This document shows positions 1 through 11,560 of a DNA stretch of 64,000 bases, piece after piece. Source of the stretch: Gnetum montanum (lineage: Eukaryota > Streptophyta > Gnetopsida > Gnetales > Gnetaceae); assembly GCA_015680685.1 (NCBI GenBank), contig MNCI01010141.1, forward strand, positions 283,286 through 347,285, written 5' to 3'. Position numbers and translations under genes: made by a program. The notes below the pieces were generated by a model, which saw only the letters and a list, made by a program, of their open reading frames with translations, had not been told where the DNA came from and made no database searches. Positions within the stretch are counted from its first letter, which is position 1. Each line of letters begins with the position of its first letter.

Positions 1-394
1 GACCACTTCGAGCACTTGCGTTATGTGTGGCGATCCCAGTAACGATTAGCGTTTGGTAAGCCACAGTTGCATAGTTCAGGGTGTGTCCGGTAAGTGGGAA
101 CGGATGCTGACGCTAGTTAATTTAGACTTAGGACATTAGTTAGAGTTAGTTAGTTTCTCAACCCTTTCCTCTGATAGCATAGAAGATAAACCGAAAAATA
201 CCAAAAAAATCACATACCTCAGACTTGCTTAACCATACACCGTGACACTTACAAGCAAGCCTGGGAAGACAACGAATCATTAACCCCAAGCGTTTCTTGT
301 GGTGTTAAGGCATTTAGTCTGCGGAGTTCGACCGGATCGCGCGTGCATGCTCATATTCGTATGGTTGAGTGTAGGGGTACCTCGCCACTCATCA
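1..394 (+). repeat. 3' part of a Ty3/gypsy LTR (solo LTR or 3' LTR)
   Basis: This stretch matches the downstream half of the LTRs of G2, G3 and G4. It has the same run from gaccacttcgagc through the aagtggga block to the end ggggtacctcgccactcatca. The LTR ends in CTCATCA at 394. No tRNA-Asp primer site follows, unlike the 5' LTRs elsewhere in the window, so it is the right end of an element or a solo LTR cut by the window edge. It keeps several CpGs near 330-385, which suggests it is younger than most copies here. Confidence 0.75.
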
Positions 395-2400
395 CATGTG
401 AATTTTTTTTGTTTTGTTGATCACTACCTTATAAGGAGAGGTCATTTTTTAATGCCACTTAATCTTCTTCTTGTTCACTTTAGAACTAGAGGATTCACTA
501 TGGGGATTACAATAATGGCTACATGGTTGTAATGCTATATGTTCATTTTCTATATGTTCTAATGATTTTGGTGACATAGTTGTGCTTCCTCTTTAATGAA
601 CCCTATGTCTGTCCATGACCTCTAGCACTATGAGCCATTTTGATCAACAATTAGAATGAAAATAGAGAGAAACTAGAGCTCTTTATAAAATTCAAAATTT
701 GGAATGTGAAAAATGTTATGCATATCTATTTTAATTCATTGTGCATGATTCTCCTACCTTAAAATTTATTAAAAACTAAAATATAAACTAATTTATCAAA
801 ACAACAAAATTATGAATTATTCTATACTTCACAATTTCGACAAAAACTACAAGATTTTTTATTGCAAAGTAGAAAACATTACTTAAATGGTAAAGATGAA
901 AGAGAATTATAAGTTAAGATGCAAACTTTTGAATAGTAATGTTGCTCTATGCTTTCTCTCTGTAGTTTTCATAATTTATTTGTGATGTAAAAAATGAAAT
1001 TCAATGATGGATTTTTATACTTATCATCACATTTAATGCTCCTAACTACTGTTAAATTCTTTTCTAATACAGTAATCAACATACAATCTATAATAATAAT
1101 AGTCTAAAATTGATGGTAAAAAGCAGGACAAAAGATGTACTAAATCTAAAATACTAGATGCAATAGAGCAGTTTTTTTGAAACTATTCATGGCTTGTATA
1201 ACATATAAACAAAAACTAAGAGTGAAACTTACATAGGCTATCATAATTCCTCATTTTACGAGTTTAATCTTGATTGGTTGATGTAATAATAGGTAGTAAA
1301 GCTTTCCTTTTTAATGTAATATATAAGTCGGTAAATTAGACTAACTTGAAATATATGAGGTTATGGGCAAGAACCTCATGATCTTAGACATCGTTTATTA
1401 CTATGTTGCAATTGGACATTGCTTACATTGATTTATTGTTGTGCATTATGTAGAATATATGACTCTGGTAACTAATGAATTAGTCCCTTAAAATCATTTT
1501 AAAAGATTTAATAAATGTTGTATATACTAATGACATCTATGGGCTTTAAATAAGCATGTTTTGACATATTTTAAAGATGAAGAGATTATTACTAGGATTT
1601 TAAAATTCTAACCTTAACTTTGATTCTACTATGAACTAGCAAATTGAACGTAAGCACACTAAAGTGGTCTCAATGGCCATTCGAATTCTCTCTTGACTTA
1701 ATAAGCATAATCCTTTATAAAAAAATATCATGTATTTTATAAGCGTCCACCACCACCACCTAAGGAAAAAATAAATAAAAACACGATTACACGATTATAT
1801 TTTGTTTTTCTTCCTCTAACTATGAAGTAACGTAACATTGAATAAACTGACTTTGAAAGTTTGAGTCTGGGAAAGTAATTTCTCACAGTACTCTGCTGAT
1901 CTTGGTCAAGTGTTGGTATATCTTAATTATGATTACATGTGAGGCACGTGAAATTCATAGTCTAATTGCCCTAAAGCGTATTTCTAAACTATTGATATAT
2001 ATCCCCAAGTCAAGCACCTTTTTAATCCAAACTTTTCGCACTGTGTCCAAGTATCAAACTTTTGGATGGTATCTAGCAAATTTGTGCCAGACCTAAAATA
2101 AAAAATGCGTTATGTGGAAGGACACATCTCCGAAGCAGTGACTCGTGAGTCGTGACTCACATTTTAATTGCACAAAGCTCCGCGTCAGATGCGAGAGAAA
2201 GGATAAAAATTTCTGAAACTTAAAAATTCACTAAAACTTTTTTCTTTTTGTATCTAGGCTTTTCAGAATTCCTTCATGTCTTTTTTTTCAGATTCATGTT
2301 TCACTGGAATTAAACCTTGTGGAAACACGCTTTAATCCTTGAAGTTCCATGTCAGATGTAGCAATTTTATTTTGCATTTACGGGTCGTGGTATTGTAAGC
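395..2400. other. AT-rich intergenic stretch, nothing recognised
   Basis: This is two kilobases of AT-rich sequence with no convincing reading frame or repeat match. A CACGTG G-box core lies at 1945-1950, about 1 kb upstream of the start codon of the amidotransferase gene. A short CAC triplet run lies near 1748-1760. The right part may be distal promoter of that gene. Confidence 0.4.
2145..2160. promoter_or_regulatory. Dyad with 7-bp arms, bZIP-like
   Basis: GTGAGTC and GACTCAC form perfect 7-bp arms around a GT spacer, and another TGACTC lies just upstream at 2139-2144. TGACTC/GAGTCA cores are bound by plant bZIP factors of the GCN4/Opaque2 type. The site lies about 0.8 kb before the start codon at 2985. 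A regulatory role is inference. Confidence 0.25.
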
Positions 2401-2658
2401 GGGCAAACTTTTGGAGTGAGTTTTAAACTTTTTCGACCTGTGCACAAGGTTGTTGATGAATGTTTCTGCGGAATCTGCCAAAAGTTTGGGATTGGAAAAG
2501 TTTCAGTTTCTCCGACGCGCGTAAAAATGCAGAGAGAGAGAGAGATTGAACACGCCGAATCTCTGCAATGCTCAAAGAATAACAAACGAACAAATGGTTA
2601 CACCAACCTCAGAGCGGATTATTATGATATATTCAATACAAACAAACAGTATACACAT

Positions 2659-2666
2659 TATATAAA
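2659..2666 (+). promoter_or_regulatory. Candidate TATA box of the amidotransferase gene
   Basis: TATATAAA lies about 320 bases before the ATG at 2985. It is followed by a pyrimidine-rich stretch (about 2800-2870) of the kind common in plant 5' leaders. Transcription would start near 2690 and give a leader of about 300 bases. An (AG)7 run lies upstream at 2531-2545. No other strong TATA candidate is better placed. Confidence 0.4.
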
Positions 2667-2984
2667 ATTCTTTCTCATTTACCTCAACGACTCACGTTTG
2701 TTGCGTGGTCTCTGCTTTCCGATCTCGGCACACAAACACATCACTCGCACGCTACTGTATAACACATCATTCGACGCACGCTTGCTCATGTTCATTTCTG
2801 TCTCTTCCTGGAGCTCTTTCTTTCAGTTTTTCTCTATCTCTATCTATCTGCGTCTCCGTATATATTGCCAAGTGCCTTCCACTTGTTCCAGATGATCTGT
2901 AGTTTCCTCCTCTAATTTTTGGCTGGTCTTAAGCAAAGACGCAGCCAAAGCCAAAGCCTTTAATTTGTATGTGAAAGTACGAAA

Positions 2985-4234
2985 ATGGAAGCAGCCAAGC
3001 CCGGCTTTGGAGCTCTGCAATGCGCTGTGGATTCGGAGTACGTGAAGAAGAGATACGGAGGCTACTTCTCTCTTTATTCCAACTTCTTTTCCGATAATGC
3101 TGCTGCTGAAACTTGGGATGTGTACAGTGTTTGCCAAGGCCAATTTCCAGACGAGAAGGAGCTGCGCAAGTACCATGGCTTCATCATCACAGGCAGCTGC
3201 AGCGAAGCTCACAGCAACGATCCATGGATTTTACGCCTCTGCAATCTCATCCACACCCTCTACAACTTGCGCATCCGTTTGCTTGGCATATGCTTTGGCC
3301 ACCAGGTACTTAGTAAACTCAACTCACTCTGAAATATAAAGCCAATGTATCCAAAAGCTAAGCCAACTGTGAGATGAAATCCAATGAATCCGGTCCAATA
3401 TTACACTGCAGGTGCTGTGCAGAGCTCTGGGAGGGAAGACCGGCGGGTCGCCTGGAGGTTGGGACATACGCCTCACCAAGGTCAAGCTCTCCGAGGGTCT
3501 GCAACAAAGATACCCCGCAATACGGATTCCCAACGAAATTAGCATCATCGAAATTCATCAAGATCAGGTCCATATCCAGTAATTGACCCTTCAATGGCTC
3601 ACGTTATGGCTATTGTGCAGATGCTTGGAGAACGGAGACTGATCATAAATATTGATTGGCTTTTAATTGAATTGTACAGGTGTACAAGGTGCCAAGTGGG
3701 GCACAAGTTCTGGGTTCCTCGGACAAAACAGGGATAGAAATGTTTGCCATGGGTCCTAACGTTCTGGGAATCCAAGTCATCCCGAATACAGCAGCGACAT
3801 TCTGTTCAACCTCCTCGACCGCCTGCTCGACGAGAACATAATTGACGTATGTCCCAAAACCCAGAATTTCCCTGCCTCCTGCAACAAATATATCGGAATT
3901 TTCTATAATTTCACGTCTCCGCCAGAATTTTTAAGCTGGAAAACTCCGATACAGTCTTTGATTATTATTATTATTATTATTTTGTCAGGAGAAGGCCGTA
4001 GAAGTGGCGAAGGCATCTCTATGCAACGCGAGCCCTGACGCGGGTGTGTGGCAGAACGTTTACAAAAGCTTTCTCAATGGAAATGGAAAGGGAGGCATGA
4101 TTATGAATGAGAAGACGCCCTGGCAACTGGAGCTGCAAGTCCAAGTGAAAACGGAAGTTCAATCTGTGCTTTGCTTGGGAGCAGAGTTTAAATTTGCAGC
4201 CGACAACGGCTTTCAAAGGAAGAGCGCTTTTTAA
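2985..4234 (+). pseudogene. Gamma-glutamyl peptidase-like class-I glutamine amidotransferase gene, frameshifted
   Basis: There are four exons: 2985-3305, 3412-3567, 3680-3846 and 3989-4234, with GT...AG introns. The protein matches the plant GGP family (class-I GATase fold), cytosolic enzymes that cleave gamma-glutamyl bonds in glutathione conjugates during glucosinolate and camalexin synthesis or glutathione turnover. Visible marks are an N-terminal block with YVKKRYGGYFSLY, the GSCSEAHSNDPWI stretch, the nucleophile-elbow motif GICFGHQ at about residue 100, SIIEIHQDQ at the end of exon 2, and KTGIEMF in exon 3. Exon 3 is 167 bases where the frame needs 168: one base is missing at about 3776, at the place of the family's GHPEY motif with the catalytic His, so translation stops shortly after. 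Without that gap the exons stay in frame to TAA at 4232. The last exon runs about 40 residues past the usual family end. It is either a recent pseudogene or an assembly error, because everything else is clean. The promoter and splice sites look normal. Confidence 0.85.
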
Positions 4235-5499
4235 ATGACCGTTTTTCTGCGGTGTGTTAAAACGGATGCGTTAGATAAGCACAGCCGAACATCTTTCATT
4301 GTTAAAGCTTCCCACACTTTACGGAAAACGTTTTGTTCCGGATTCTATGGCTACCCCCAAATTTAAGCTGCCTTTTGAGGCGACAAAAAATTTTCTTTTG
4401 TTTTTTCATGGGTTTAATAGATATAAAAAAATATTAAGAAAAAACTAATGCTATTCTTTTTGGCAAATAATTCTTCAACTTTTTGCACATTTAATCATAA
4501 TTGTTTTATTGATTATGCCTTTGAAAAGTCTTCACCAAAAATAGGTTTATTTAAATGTTTTTGTGGAAAGTAGACTTCTATTAATTGAAAAAGATCATCA
4601 AGCATTTTTGATAAAACTTATTCTAAGGATGAAAAAAAAGTAACATTATAAGGAGCCTTATACCAATCATGATCCTTTCTTTTGTAATATTATAATTTAA
4701 ATTGAAGGGAAGAAACCAAATTAAACTTTAGTCGTAAGTCAAGCCTTTGTATGAATTCATGTTGAAAAGCACCAACATTTATATTTTTGAGTTTACATAA
4801 GTCAAAGAGTAGTAAGGATCTAACTACATTCCTTAAGAGCAAAGCACAATGTCTTTTGGTATTGAAGGTATGGCAAAGCACTTTTTAAACTAAACCTATT
4901 CACTAATGCCAACTAGAAATTTCCAAAAGATAAAAAGTAAAGGACTATCTTATCCTTAGAGTAGTGTGGCTATATTGGCTAAGGAGCATGAAAAGCCTAA
5001 AGGGAGACATTGAAACATGAAACATCAAACAAAACAAGCCACTTTGAGGGGTGTTAATAAAATCCAAATTTAAGATCAAATTTTGGATTAGGAAATTAAA
5101 ATTATAAATTTCTTTAAAATATCATTATTATTTTTTGGGGTCTAACAACCCCATCCCCTTTCTTAATATTCTTTGTAAGATTAAGAGTGTGGGTGATAAT
5201 AACATCTTGCACTATGCATGGTAGATAGTGCAACTAGAATGATGCCTGAAATCATCTTTTTCTTTTTGAAGTTAAAAAAAGGCAATATTAACATATTTAT
5301 CTATTAGAGTGTAATTCATACATTGTCTTAACTCGTAACAATTTAAATATGTTGCGTGTCTACTCTATGTCATAAGTCAACAAGGAGTTCATAATGTTGA
5401 TCCATAAATTAGTAAAGTCTATTCATAAATAAGCTAAGTCAAGTTGTAAAGAAAGATTGGTTTATTGAATGTTATTCAAAGGTCTTGTACTTTTATTGA
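4235..5499. other. Downstream and intergenic stretch, unassigned
   Basis: This is AT-rich sequence after the amidotransferase gene. No clear AATAAA signal follows the stop codon, and no protein match could be read on either strand. A reverse-strand open stretch at 4690-4881 has no recognisable domain. The run around 4980-5160, with direct A/T-rich text and a TTTTTTGGGG tract, looks like decayed repeat but was not matched to anything else in the window. Confidence 0.4.
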
Positions 5500-6285
5500 T
5501 AAAGTGTTTTCCATTGATTGCATGGATGGAATGCTATCGGCACGACCTCGTTAACGTAGGGTTTCCCATGTTAACGTGTACCTATTGACGTGGCATCATA
5601 GTAAGTCTATAAATATAACATCCCAGCCATGTTAATAGAAAGCTAGAATTTCATTTGCTAGTAGAACTTTTGTAGTTTGTTTCCATAAGAGAGTACAATT
5701 TTCTAAGTGCCTGTAGTAGGAGTCAAGAAGTGTACAGATCTTTATTCAAGTACTTTTGAGCACCACAGTGTGTGCAGCAATAAAGATGAGCTTTTTGATA
5801 AACCTTGCAACACTTGGACTAGCTTAATGACTTATTTATACATTTATTGTTTTCATCAATTAAGCAATTAATTAAGCTAGAATGATTAAAACCTTAAGTA
5901 ATTAATGAATTAAGCTAAATAGACTAGCATACATAAGTATGACCAATTCGAGCATATGTATAACATTTGGTAATCCCAGTAGTGCTTAATGCTTGGTCAC
6001 CTAGCAGTGTTGTACGTGTTCAAGATGTGTATGGAAAGTGGGACCAGATGCTTATGTTAGGATAGTTAGTTATTAATTAGCAATTAAATTAGTTGAATTA
6101 TTTAATCAATTTATTCTCAATCTATTACCAACCTTAGGCAAACAAAATATAAAATAATAAACAAATCATGTGCCTCAATTACACTTAACCATAGAACTAA
6201 GCCTCACAAGTGTAGTTGGGAAGACAACAATTGTTCCATGATTAGATTCACCTTCTAGATTGAATCCTATGTACAAGAACACTAG
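5500..6285 (+). repeat. Ty3/gypsy LTR, truncated at its 3' end
   Basis: The sequence runs parallel to the G4 5' LTR. It has a TATAAATA box at 5608-5615, the taagtgcctgtagtaggag block near 5705, an AATAAA near 5780, and the gaccaattcgagc...aagtgggacc block near 5940-6050. It lacks the final stretch of about 100 bases that ends in CTCATCA in other copies. The left edge is approximate. The sequence stops where another LTR of the same superfamily begins. Confidence 0.6.
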
Positions 6286-6349
6286 TGATAAATCATGTTT
6301 TTCATATGCTCCAATATTGAAGTGGTTGCAATATTGGGTATGTGTTTCT
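6286..6349 (+). repeat. First 60 bases of a G2-type LTR
   Basis: TGATAAATCATGTTTTTCAT is the start of the G2 LTR with small differences, and the match continues to about 6349. The rest of the LTR is missing, and the sequence passes straight into G1 integrase code on the other strand. This marks a rearranged junction between a truncated LTR on the left and G1 on the right. Confidence 0.6.
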
Positions 6350-7544
6350 ACAAGGTTTAATTAAAATACTACCAGTAGGACTTAATTGTAAAACTACATA
6401 TGGACTTTTCCATCAAGTTTTTAGTTTACCAAGGAACCTATGTAACCTCATATTGTATAGCAAAACCTTATTACCACTTTGAAAATTTTTCATGAGGATG
6501 CTCCTATCATGGACATATTGCATCTATTTCTTAGTTTTTCTTTGTTTATTCAAATCATGCATTCTCATTTCATCTAATTCATTGATTTGGATGATTCTAA
6601 ATTCTACATTAACCTCTTCATCAAATCCTAATTTATTGGCTAAATGTAAAGAATGATTTTTAGTCTCAATTGGTAAGAGACTTTATTTTCCATAGACAAG
6701 CTAATATGATGAATATTCCAAAATTGGTTTGTACATGATTCTATATGTCCAGAATTCATTTGATAGATTTCTTGACCACTCTTTCTTTTTAGAACATATT
6801 GTTTTTATGAATATTCTTAAAATGACATAATTAGAATTTTGTACTTGATCATTACTTTGAGGATGATAAGTTGTTATAATTTTATGTTGTATTCCATAGC
6901 TCTTGAGGAATGTTTTCATTATCTTATTAATAAAATTTGTTCCTTGGTCACTTATTAGTACTCATGGAGTTCCAAATCTAGTGAGAATATGTTCCCTTAA
7001 GAAGGTCATTACTACCTTGACATCATTTTTTGAAGTTACTTTAGATTCTACCCACTTAGTTACATAATCGATGCATACCAAAATATATTGACAACCATCC
7101 GAAAGAAGAAAAGATCCAAGAAAATAAATGCCCCAAATATCAAATGGTTTAATTATCAAGATTAGATTGAGGAACATATCTTATCTTTGAGACATGTCTC
7201 CTATCCTTTGGCCTCTATTAAATTCTTGCATATATTTGTAAGTAACCTTAAAGATAGTGGGCCAATAGAAACCACTCTATAGGATTTTTAAGGAAGTCCA
7301 TTTTCTATTGTAATGTCCACCTCCCAAGTCATCGTGATACATCCTTATGATTTCTTACTACTCATCTTCAAGAATGCAACATCTTGTACCTTCATCTCTA
7401 CATATTCTATATAGGTGAGGTTCATTCCATATATAACAAGTAGCACCCTTCAAGAGAGATTTTCTTTCCTCATGTTTCCATTAGGTTGGTGTTTTTGTTG
7501 TAGTAAGGTAATTAGCTAAATTAGAAAACCATGGTGTTGACCAT
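6350..7544 (-). pseudogene. G1 integrase (Ty3/gypsy), cut from the rest of G1 by C1
   Basis: Read leftward on the minus strand, the order is linker (PWFSNLANYL), the H2C2 zinc region (HDDLGGGHY, then FYWPTIFK), the catalytic core (FDIWGIYFLGSF, YVTKWVES, LTRFGTP), TYHPQSNDQ, and the C-terminal part with GNKVLLYNMRL and FLGKLKT. This order is typical of integrase from Athila/Tat-type elements. The first catalytic Asp, normally in WGxDF, reads Tyr here, and several stops interrupt the frame. The upstream continuation, the RNase H end, is found only at 18469 onwards. The reading joins across C1, which shows that C1 inserted into a once continuous G1. Confidence 0.85.
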
Positions 7545-8462
7545 TGAGTATGAAAAAACCTTAAGGAAAATGGAGAATAAAGGATGTTTGTTATGGATGT
7601 TGTATTTATAGAAAAAGAATAAGAACTTCACATCATGGACAAGGAATTCATTGGCAAAATCAAAGCATGGCTATCAATGTAAAAGACTTCATAGGTGAAA
7701 TGAAAGTGTGGACAAGTGAAAAGACTACAAGCTAAATGAAGATGCTCCAAGGGTTAAGAGAAAGCCTTAGGAACTAGTTGAGAATACAACTTGAAGGAAC
7801 AAAAGACATCTTGGTGAAGACAAAGTTAATCATAGGAATACATCTCTCGAAAATAGAAGATGTTTTCTCTTGAAAGAAGACATCTCCCTAAAGACATCTC
7901 ATTCAAGAAGAAGACGTCTCCCCAAAGCTAATGCTGAATTTAGAGAGATGTCCCAATCTCAAAGGAGATTCCTACATTAGCCATTAGATAGTCATTACAT
8001 GAATTCCAAGGTATTTTTGAAAACTTTGATGCTATAAAATGACATAACATTCTTGATTATTATGCAACCATTATCAACATCAAAGCTATCATTGTCTATC
8101 TTATGTTGTTGTACTTGTGTACTTTAATTGTCACATAATTTTTTAGATTTTTTATGGAACTCTGCTTCATTGTATAAGGAATTTGTAAATTCAGTTACAT
8201 TCTATCCTTGTGGTTATTTTTCTTTTCTTACTACCTTGAGGCATTAATGTTCTTCTTACTAGAAGGCATCCTTTAGAGCTTCTCAATATCTTGTGGGATT
8301 AAGCTGTTTTACTATGTTAAAATACTCAAGAGCATAGCTCTATTTTGTATAGATTCTAAGATCCTTTAAACCACTCTAGAGCTTGTTGGGACCTTGTAAG
8401 GTTGAGAATTTTTACAATGATGAAAATATTTTTAGTGGAGCTCAAATTTTGAAGGTTTCAAT
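7545..8462 (+). repeat. C1 5' LTR, left part
   Basis: It aligns with the 3' LTR from 17399, sharing accttaaggaaaatggagaa and the text around ggatgttgtatttatag. It carries repeated copies of GAGACATCTC-like text at 7790-7970. The match to the 3' LTR breaks off near 8456, at C2, and resumes at 13943. Confidence 0.75.
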
Positions 8463-9578
8463 TGAGGATTGAGAATTTAAAAAGTGGGGATGAATAAGTC
8501 TCCTAAAATAAAATTAAATAACCACAAAAATCATACTTAATTTTTATGTGGTTTCCAAACTTGGGTACATCCACACTCGGAGGGTAGAATTCTTGCACAC
8601 CAATAGACTTTGTTTCTTAAAAATGTGATTTGAAGGACATCACACCCTATACAGACTCTAAGATCCACTCTGGCATGTTTCATTTTTGCAAAACCATTCA
8701 ATTCCACAAGGTCTCGACAAGCTTAGAATGTTGTTTAAAGGATCCCACAACCTTTATAAAATTGAGCTATGCTCTAGAGTGTTTTGATGCTACACAAACA
8801 CTTAATGCCATAGGATCTTGACAAGTTTAATCACAATGCCTTCTCACAAGAGCACATCAACCCAAGTCAGGCAACAAGAGAGAAACAAAAACATAAAAAA
8901 AGAATGTAAGTTAAATTACAAGTCCTCGTACTTTGAAGCACAATTCTACAATTAATCAAGCAAATGATTTTATAAATAAAGTACGCAAGTACAATATACA
9001 ATGATTGCTTTGATAGTGAAAATTCGTGCATCACACTTCCATAATACCCAAGAAATTAAAGTCTTCTTATAGCCTTAGAGTTTTTGAAATCACCTTGGAG
9101 TTCATGCAATGACTATTTAATAGATAGTGTAGACATCTTCTTAGAGATTGGGATGTCTCTCTAAAATTGACTTCAATTCTATGGAGATGTCTCCTTGGAT
9201 GGTGGAATGTCTCTGTGGAGATGTCTCTATGAAGATGTCTTCTTTGGAAAGGATATGTCTCCTATTTTTGGGAGACATCTTCTTTGAATGTACTCCACTT
9301 TGGCTAAGACATCTTTTGCTTCTTGGAGACATCTTCTCATATTTTGAACTTTGGTTTTAGAAGCTTTCTCTTATCGATTTAGCTTTCTCTCAATCACTGG
9401 AGCATCTTCATTTATCTTGTAGTATTCATAATCATCCATGCTCCCTTAATTCCTTGTAGTCTCTACATTAATATCTCTTTGTAGATGTTAATTCTTCAGC
9501 TTTCATTCATGCCCTGCAAAATCATCACATTCCACAACATACTATGTTCTCCATTTTCCTTTAGGTTTTGACATACCA
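8463..9578 (-). repeat. C2 3' LTR
   Basis: On the minus strand it starts TGGTATGTCAAAACC at 9578 and ends ...CTCAATCCTCA at about 8463. It is the inverted counterpart of the C1 LTRs and a direct repeat of 12899-13941. About nine copies of an AGATGTCTCC/GGAGACATCT motif fall within 9141-9340. Confidence 0.75.
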
Positions 9579-10739
9579 TACAGTCAACAATCTCCCTCTT
9601 TTTGGTGATGTTCAAAACTTAAGAAAATATATGAGTCAATAATTTGATAAGGAATAACAACAATCCATAAAAATATTAAGACATATAAATTCCAATGATA
9701 GGCATGGTTGTAACTAGGATGATGGCTCTAAAGCTCAAGGCATAGGGTAGAGATTGTATAAAACTAAAAAAATGAAACTGTGCTAATCAAACTATGCTAT
9801 GCAAGGGCAAAGACATGTCTCCATAAAAATGCATAAATATATAACGAAGATAAGCATCATTTGTCCATACTAAAAAGTGTTCATACAACCTGCCCACAAA
9901 CTATCCATCTAGAAACTATCTATATAATATGGTTGTTGATACATCCTTAACATGTACAAAAATCACATATGTGAAAATCTACATAAATTACATATTTATA
10001 CATTAATTTGTCTTCTCCTTTTTGGACATTAGTAAAAAGAAAAGAGATAGCACTTGAGGTCTTTAACCACTAACCTTAGTTACATCATCAAACTCATCAT
10101 TAAATCAACTATAGGTTTATAGGGTCTATACATCTCCTCATCATCATCATCACTACTGGTGTTGGTGCTAGTCAAATGTTGCTCATCATCATCATTTGAA
10201 GGAGGCTAGAAAAGATCTCTACATGAACGAAGCTTCACTTGAAATTAAGATGAAGTTGGTGGATCTGGTTGGGGTGAGCTTGCTTAGAGGATGAGGAAGA
10301 TCCCTTTCTCTAATATGTGAAAGCATTAGTAGGACTCCATTGGGATGAAGTCCCAAAGATACTCTTCATAGCCTATTGCTCAAATGATCAAGGAGCATCA
10401 TCCTCATGAAAACTAGTGCCAAACTACATGGGATTAGGGTGCTTCCCCTAGACACATGTCTGTGGTGCATCAAGCTTCGCTAAATCAGATTCATTTCATG
10501 AGTCATAGGCTCAGGAATGTCTAGCCATTGTAGAGTGTCATAGTAGAGAAGGAAGGTCTTCTTAACTATCTGAAATGGGAGGAGTGGTGATCTTCTAAAA
10601 TGATTGACCATAAGGAGGAAGAAGTATTCCAGTAGCATCTATTCTCTTTGGCAAGTAAGAAAGATTCTTATTATTCATCCCTAAAGTATGATCAAATGGC
10701 CAAAGAAGCTTCTTTAGGGAATATCTTACCTATCCATTA
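9579..10739 (-). other. C2 interior, 3' part, no reading frame recognised
   Basis: The purine tract next to the LTR is at about 9590-9610. The remainder is AT-rich with short CAT/TCA trinucleotide runs near 10130-10190 and no domain that could be read. It occupies the place where an autonomous Copia element would have integrase and RT. Confidence 0.5.
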
Positions 10740-11560
10740 GTAGATTTGGACCTTCTTAACTAAGGAGAGATCCATGATGATGCCGTTGATCTCTTCTTCT
10801 GGGATGGAGGTGGCCTAGTGTTGGATCTTGCATCATCTGCATGGGAGGAGCTCCTCTTCTCTACATACTCCCCAAGTCTCCTCTTACCTTTGATCAAAGG
10901 CATTTCCAAAATGAGCATATCTCTATGATGAATTAAAAAATGATGAGGTAAAGATAAAAAAATATTTTCTCTTTGGTGAACATGTTCAAGATGTCACGGT
11001 AGATAGTATGACCCAAGTCTAGTGGCTATCCTATAAGTAGGTAGTAGAGAACAAAGCCTTGGGGTGGGAAAAAATAGTTATAGCTTTCCCCTTTACAATA
11101 ATGTTATACAAAATAATAAGGGACAAGGTGGAAGCATCTAGAGACATCCTATTCCTATAAATTCTACCTCTATCAAAAGACACTGACTTCCCAAACAAGG
11201 CATCATAGAACTCATCATGTGTGATGGGAATTATACCATTCATAAAACTATCATTCATAGAATAAATGGCAACCCAAAAGACATCAACACTAGAAATCCC
11301 AAGAAGTGCATTCACGACTTGGGGAGATACATCAATCACTAAACCCCTAATCATAGATATAAATGCCCCAATGGTAGCATTGGTAATTATAATATTACAA
11401 TAAAATTCTTAATAAGTACTTTAGGAAAATAGAAATCCATCAAAATGAAAGTCATCCAATACAACACTTGGAAGTAACTCATCAATGCTTGCTACTTGTG
11501 TAGAGGAAAGGACAAATAACACTTAGAAATGATGTTAAGGATTCAAGCTACCTCAAATTG
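10740..11560 (-). pseudogene. Reading frame resembling the 'putative plant transposon protein' domain, inside C2
   Basis: The longest intact stretch is 11031-11354. It reads RGLVIDVSPQVVNALLGIS and later RMSLDASTLSLIILYNIIV, followed by a conserved-looking tail. Upstream, past a stop and a frameshift, EFYCNIII fits the same family's usual 'EFYANL' start. This layout is what I know of the plant transposon-associated domain PF20167, often found as fragments in retroelement interiors. Its function is unknown. Downstream it becomes Arg/Lys/Ser-rich (10800-10900). It is not part of a normal Copia polyprotein, so it is probably cargo or a remnant of an older insertion. The assignment rests on memory of the family pattern. 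Confidence 0.5.

Noticed and set aside
299-532. Open frame of 77 codons at the window start
   Set aside because: It crosses the end of an LTR (394), and its first half is translated LTR sequence.
2416-2895. 159-codon frame before the amidotransferase gene
   Set aside because: It is Ser/Thr/Tyr-rich without domain, runs over the AG repeat and the candidate TATA box, and overlaps the likely leader.
2844-3212. Reverse-strand frame over exon 1
   Set aside because: It is the shadow of a conserved plus-strand exon, and its text matches nothing known.
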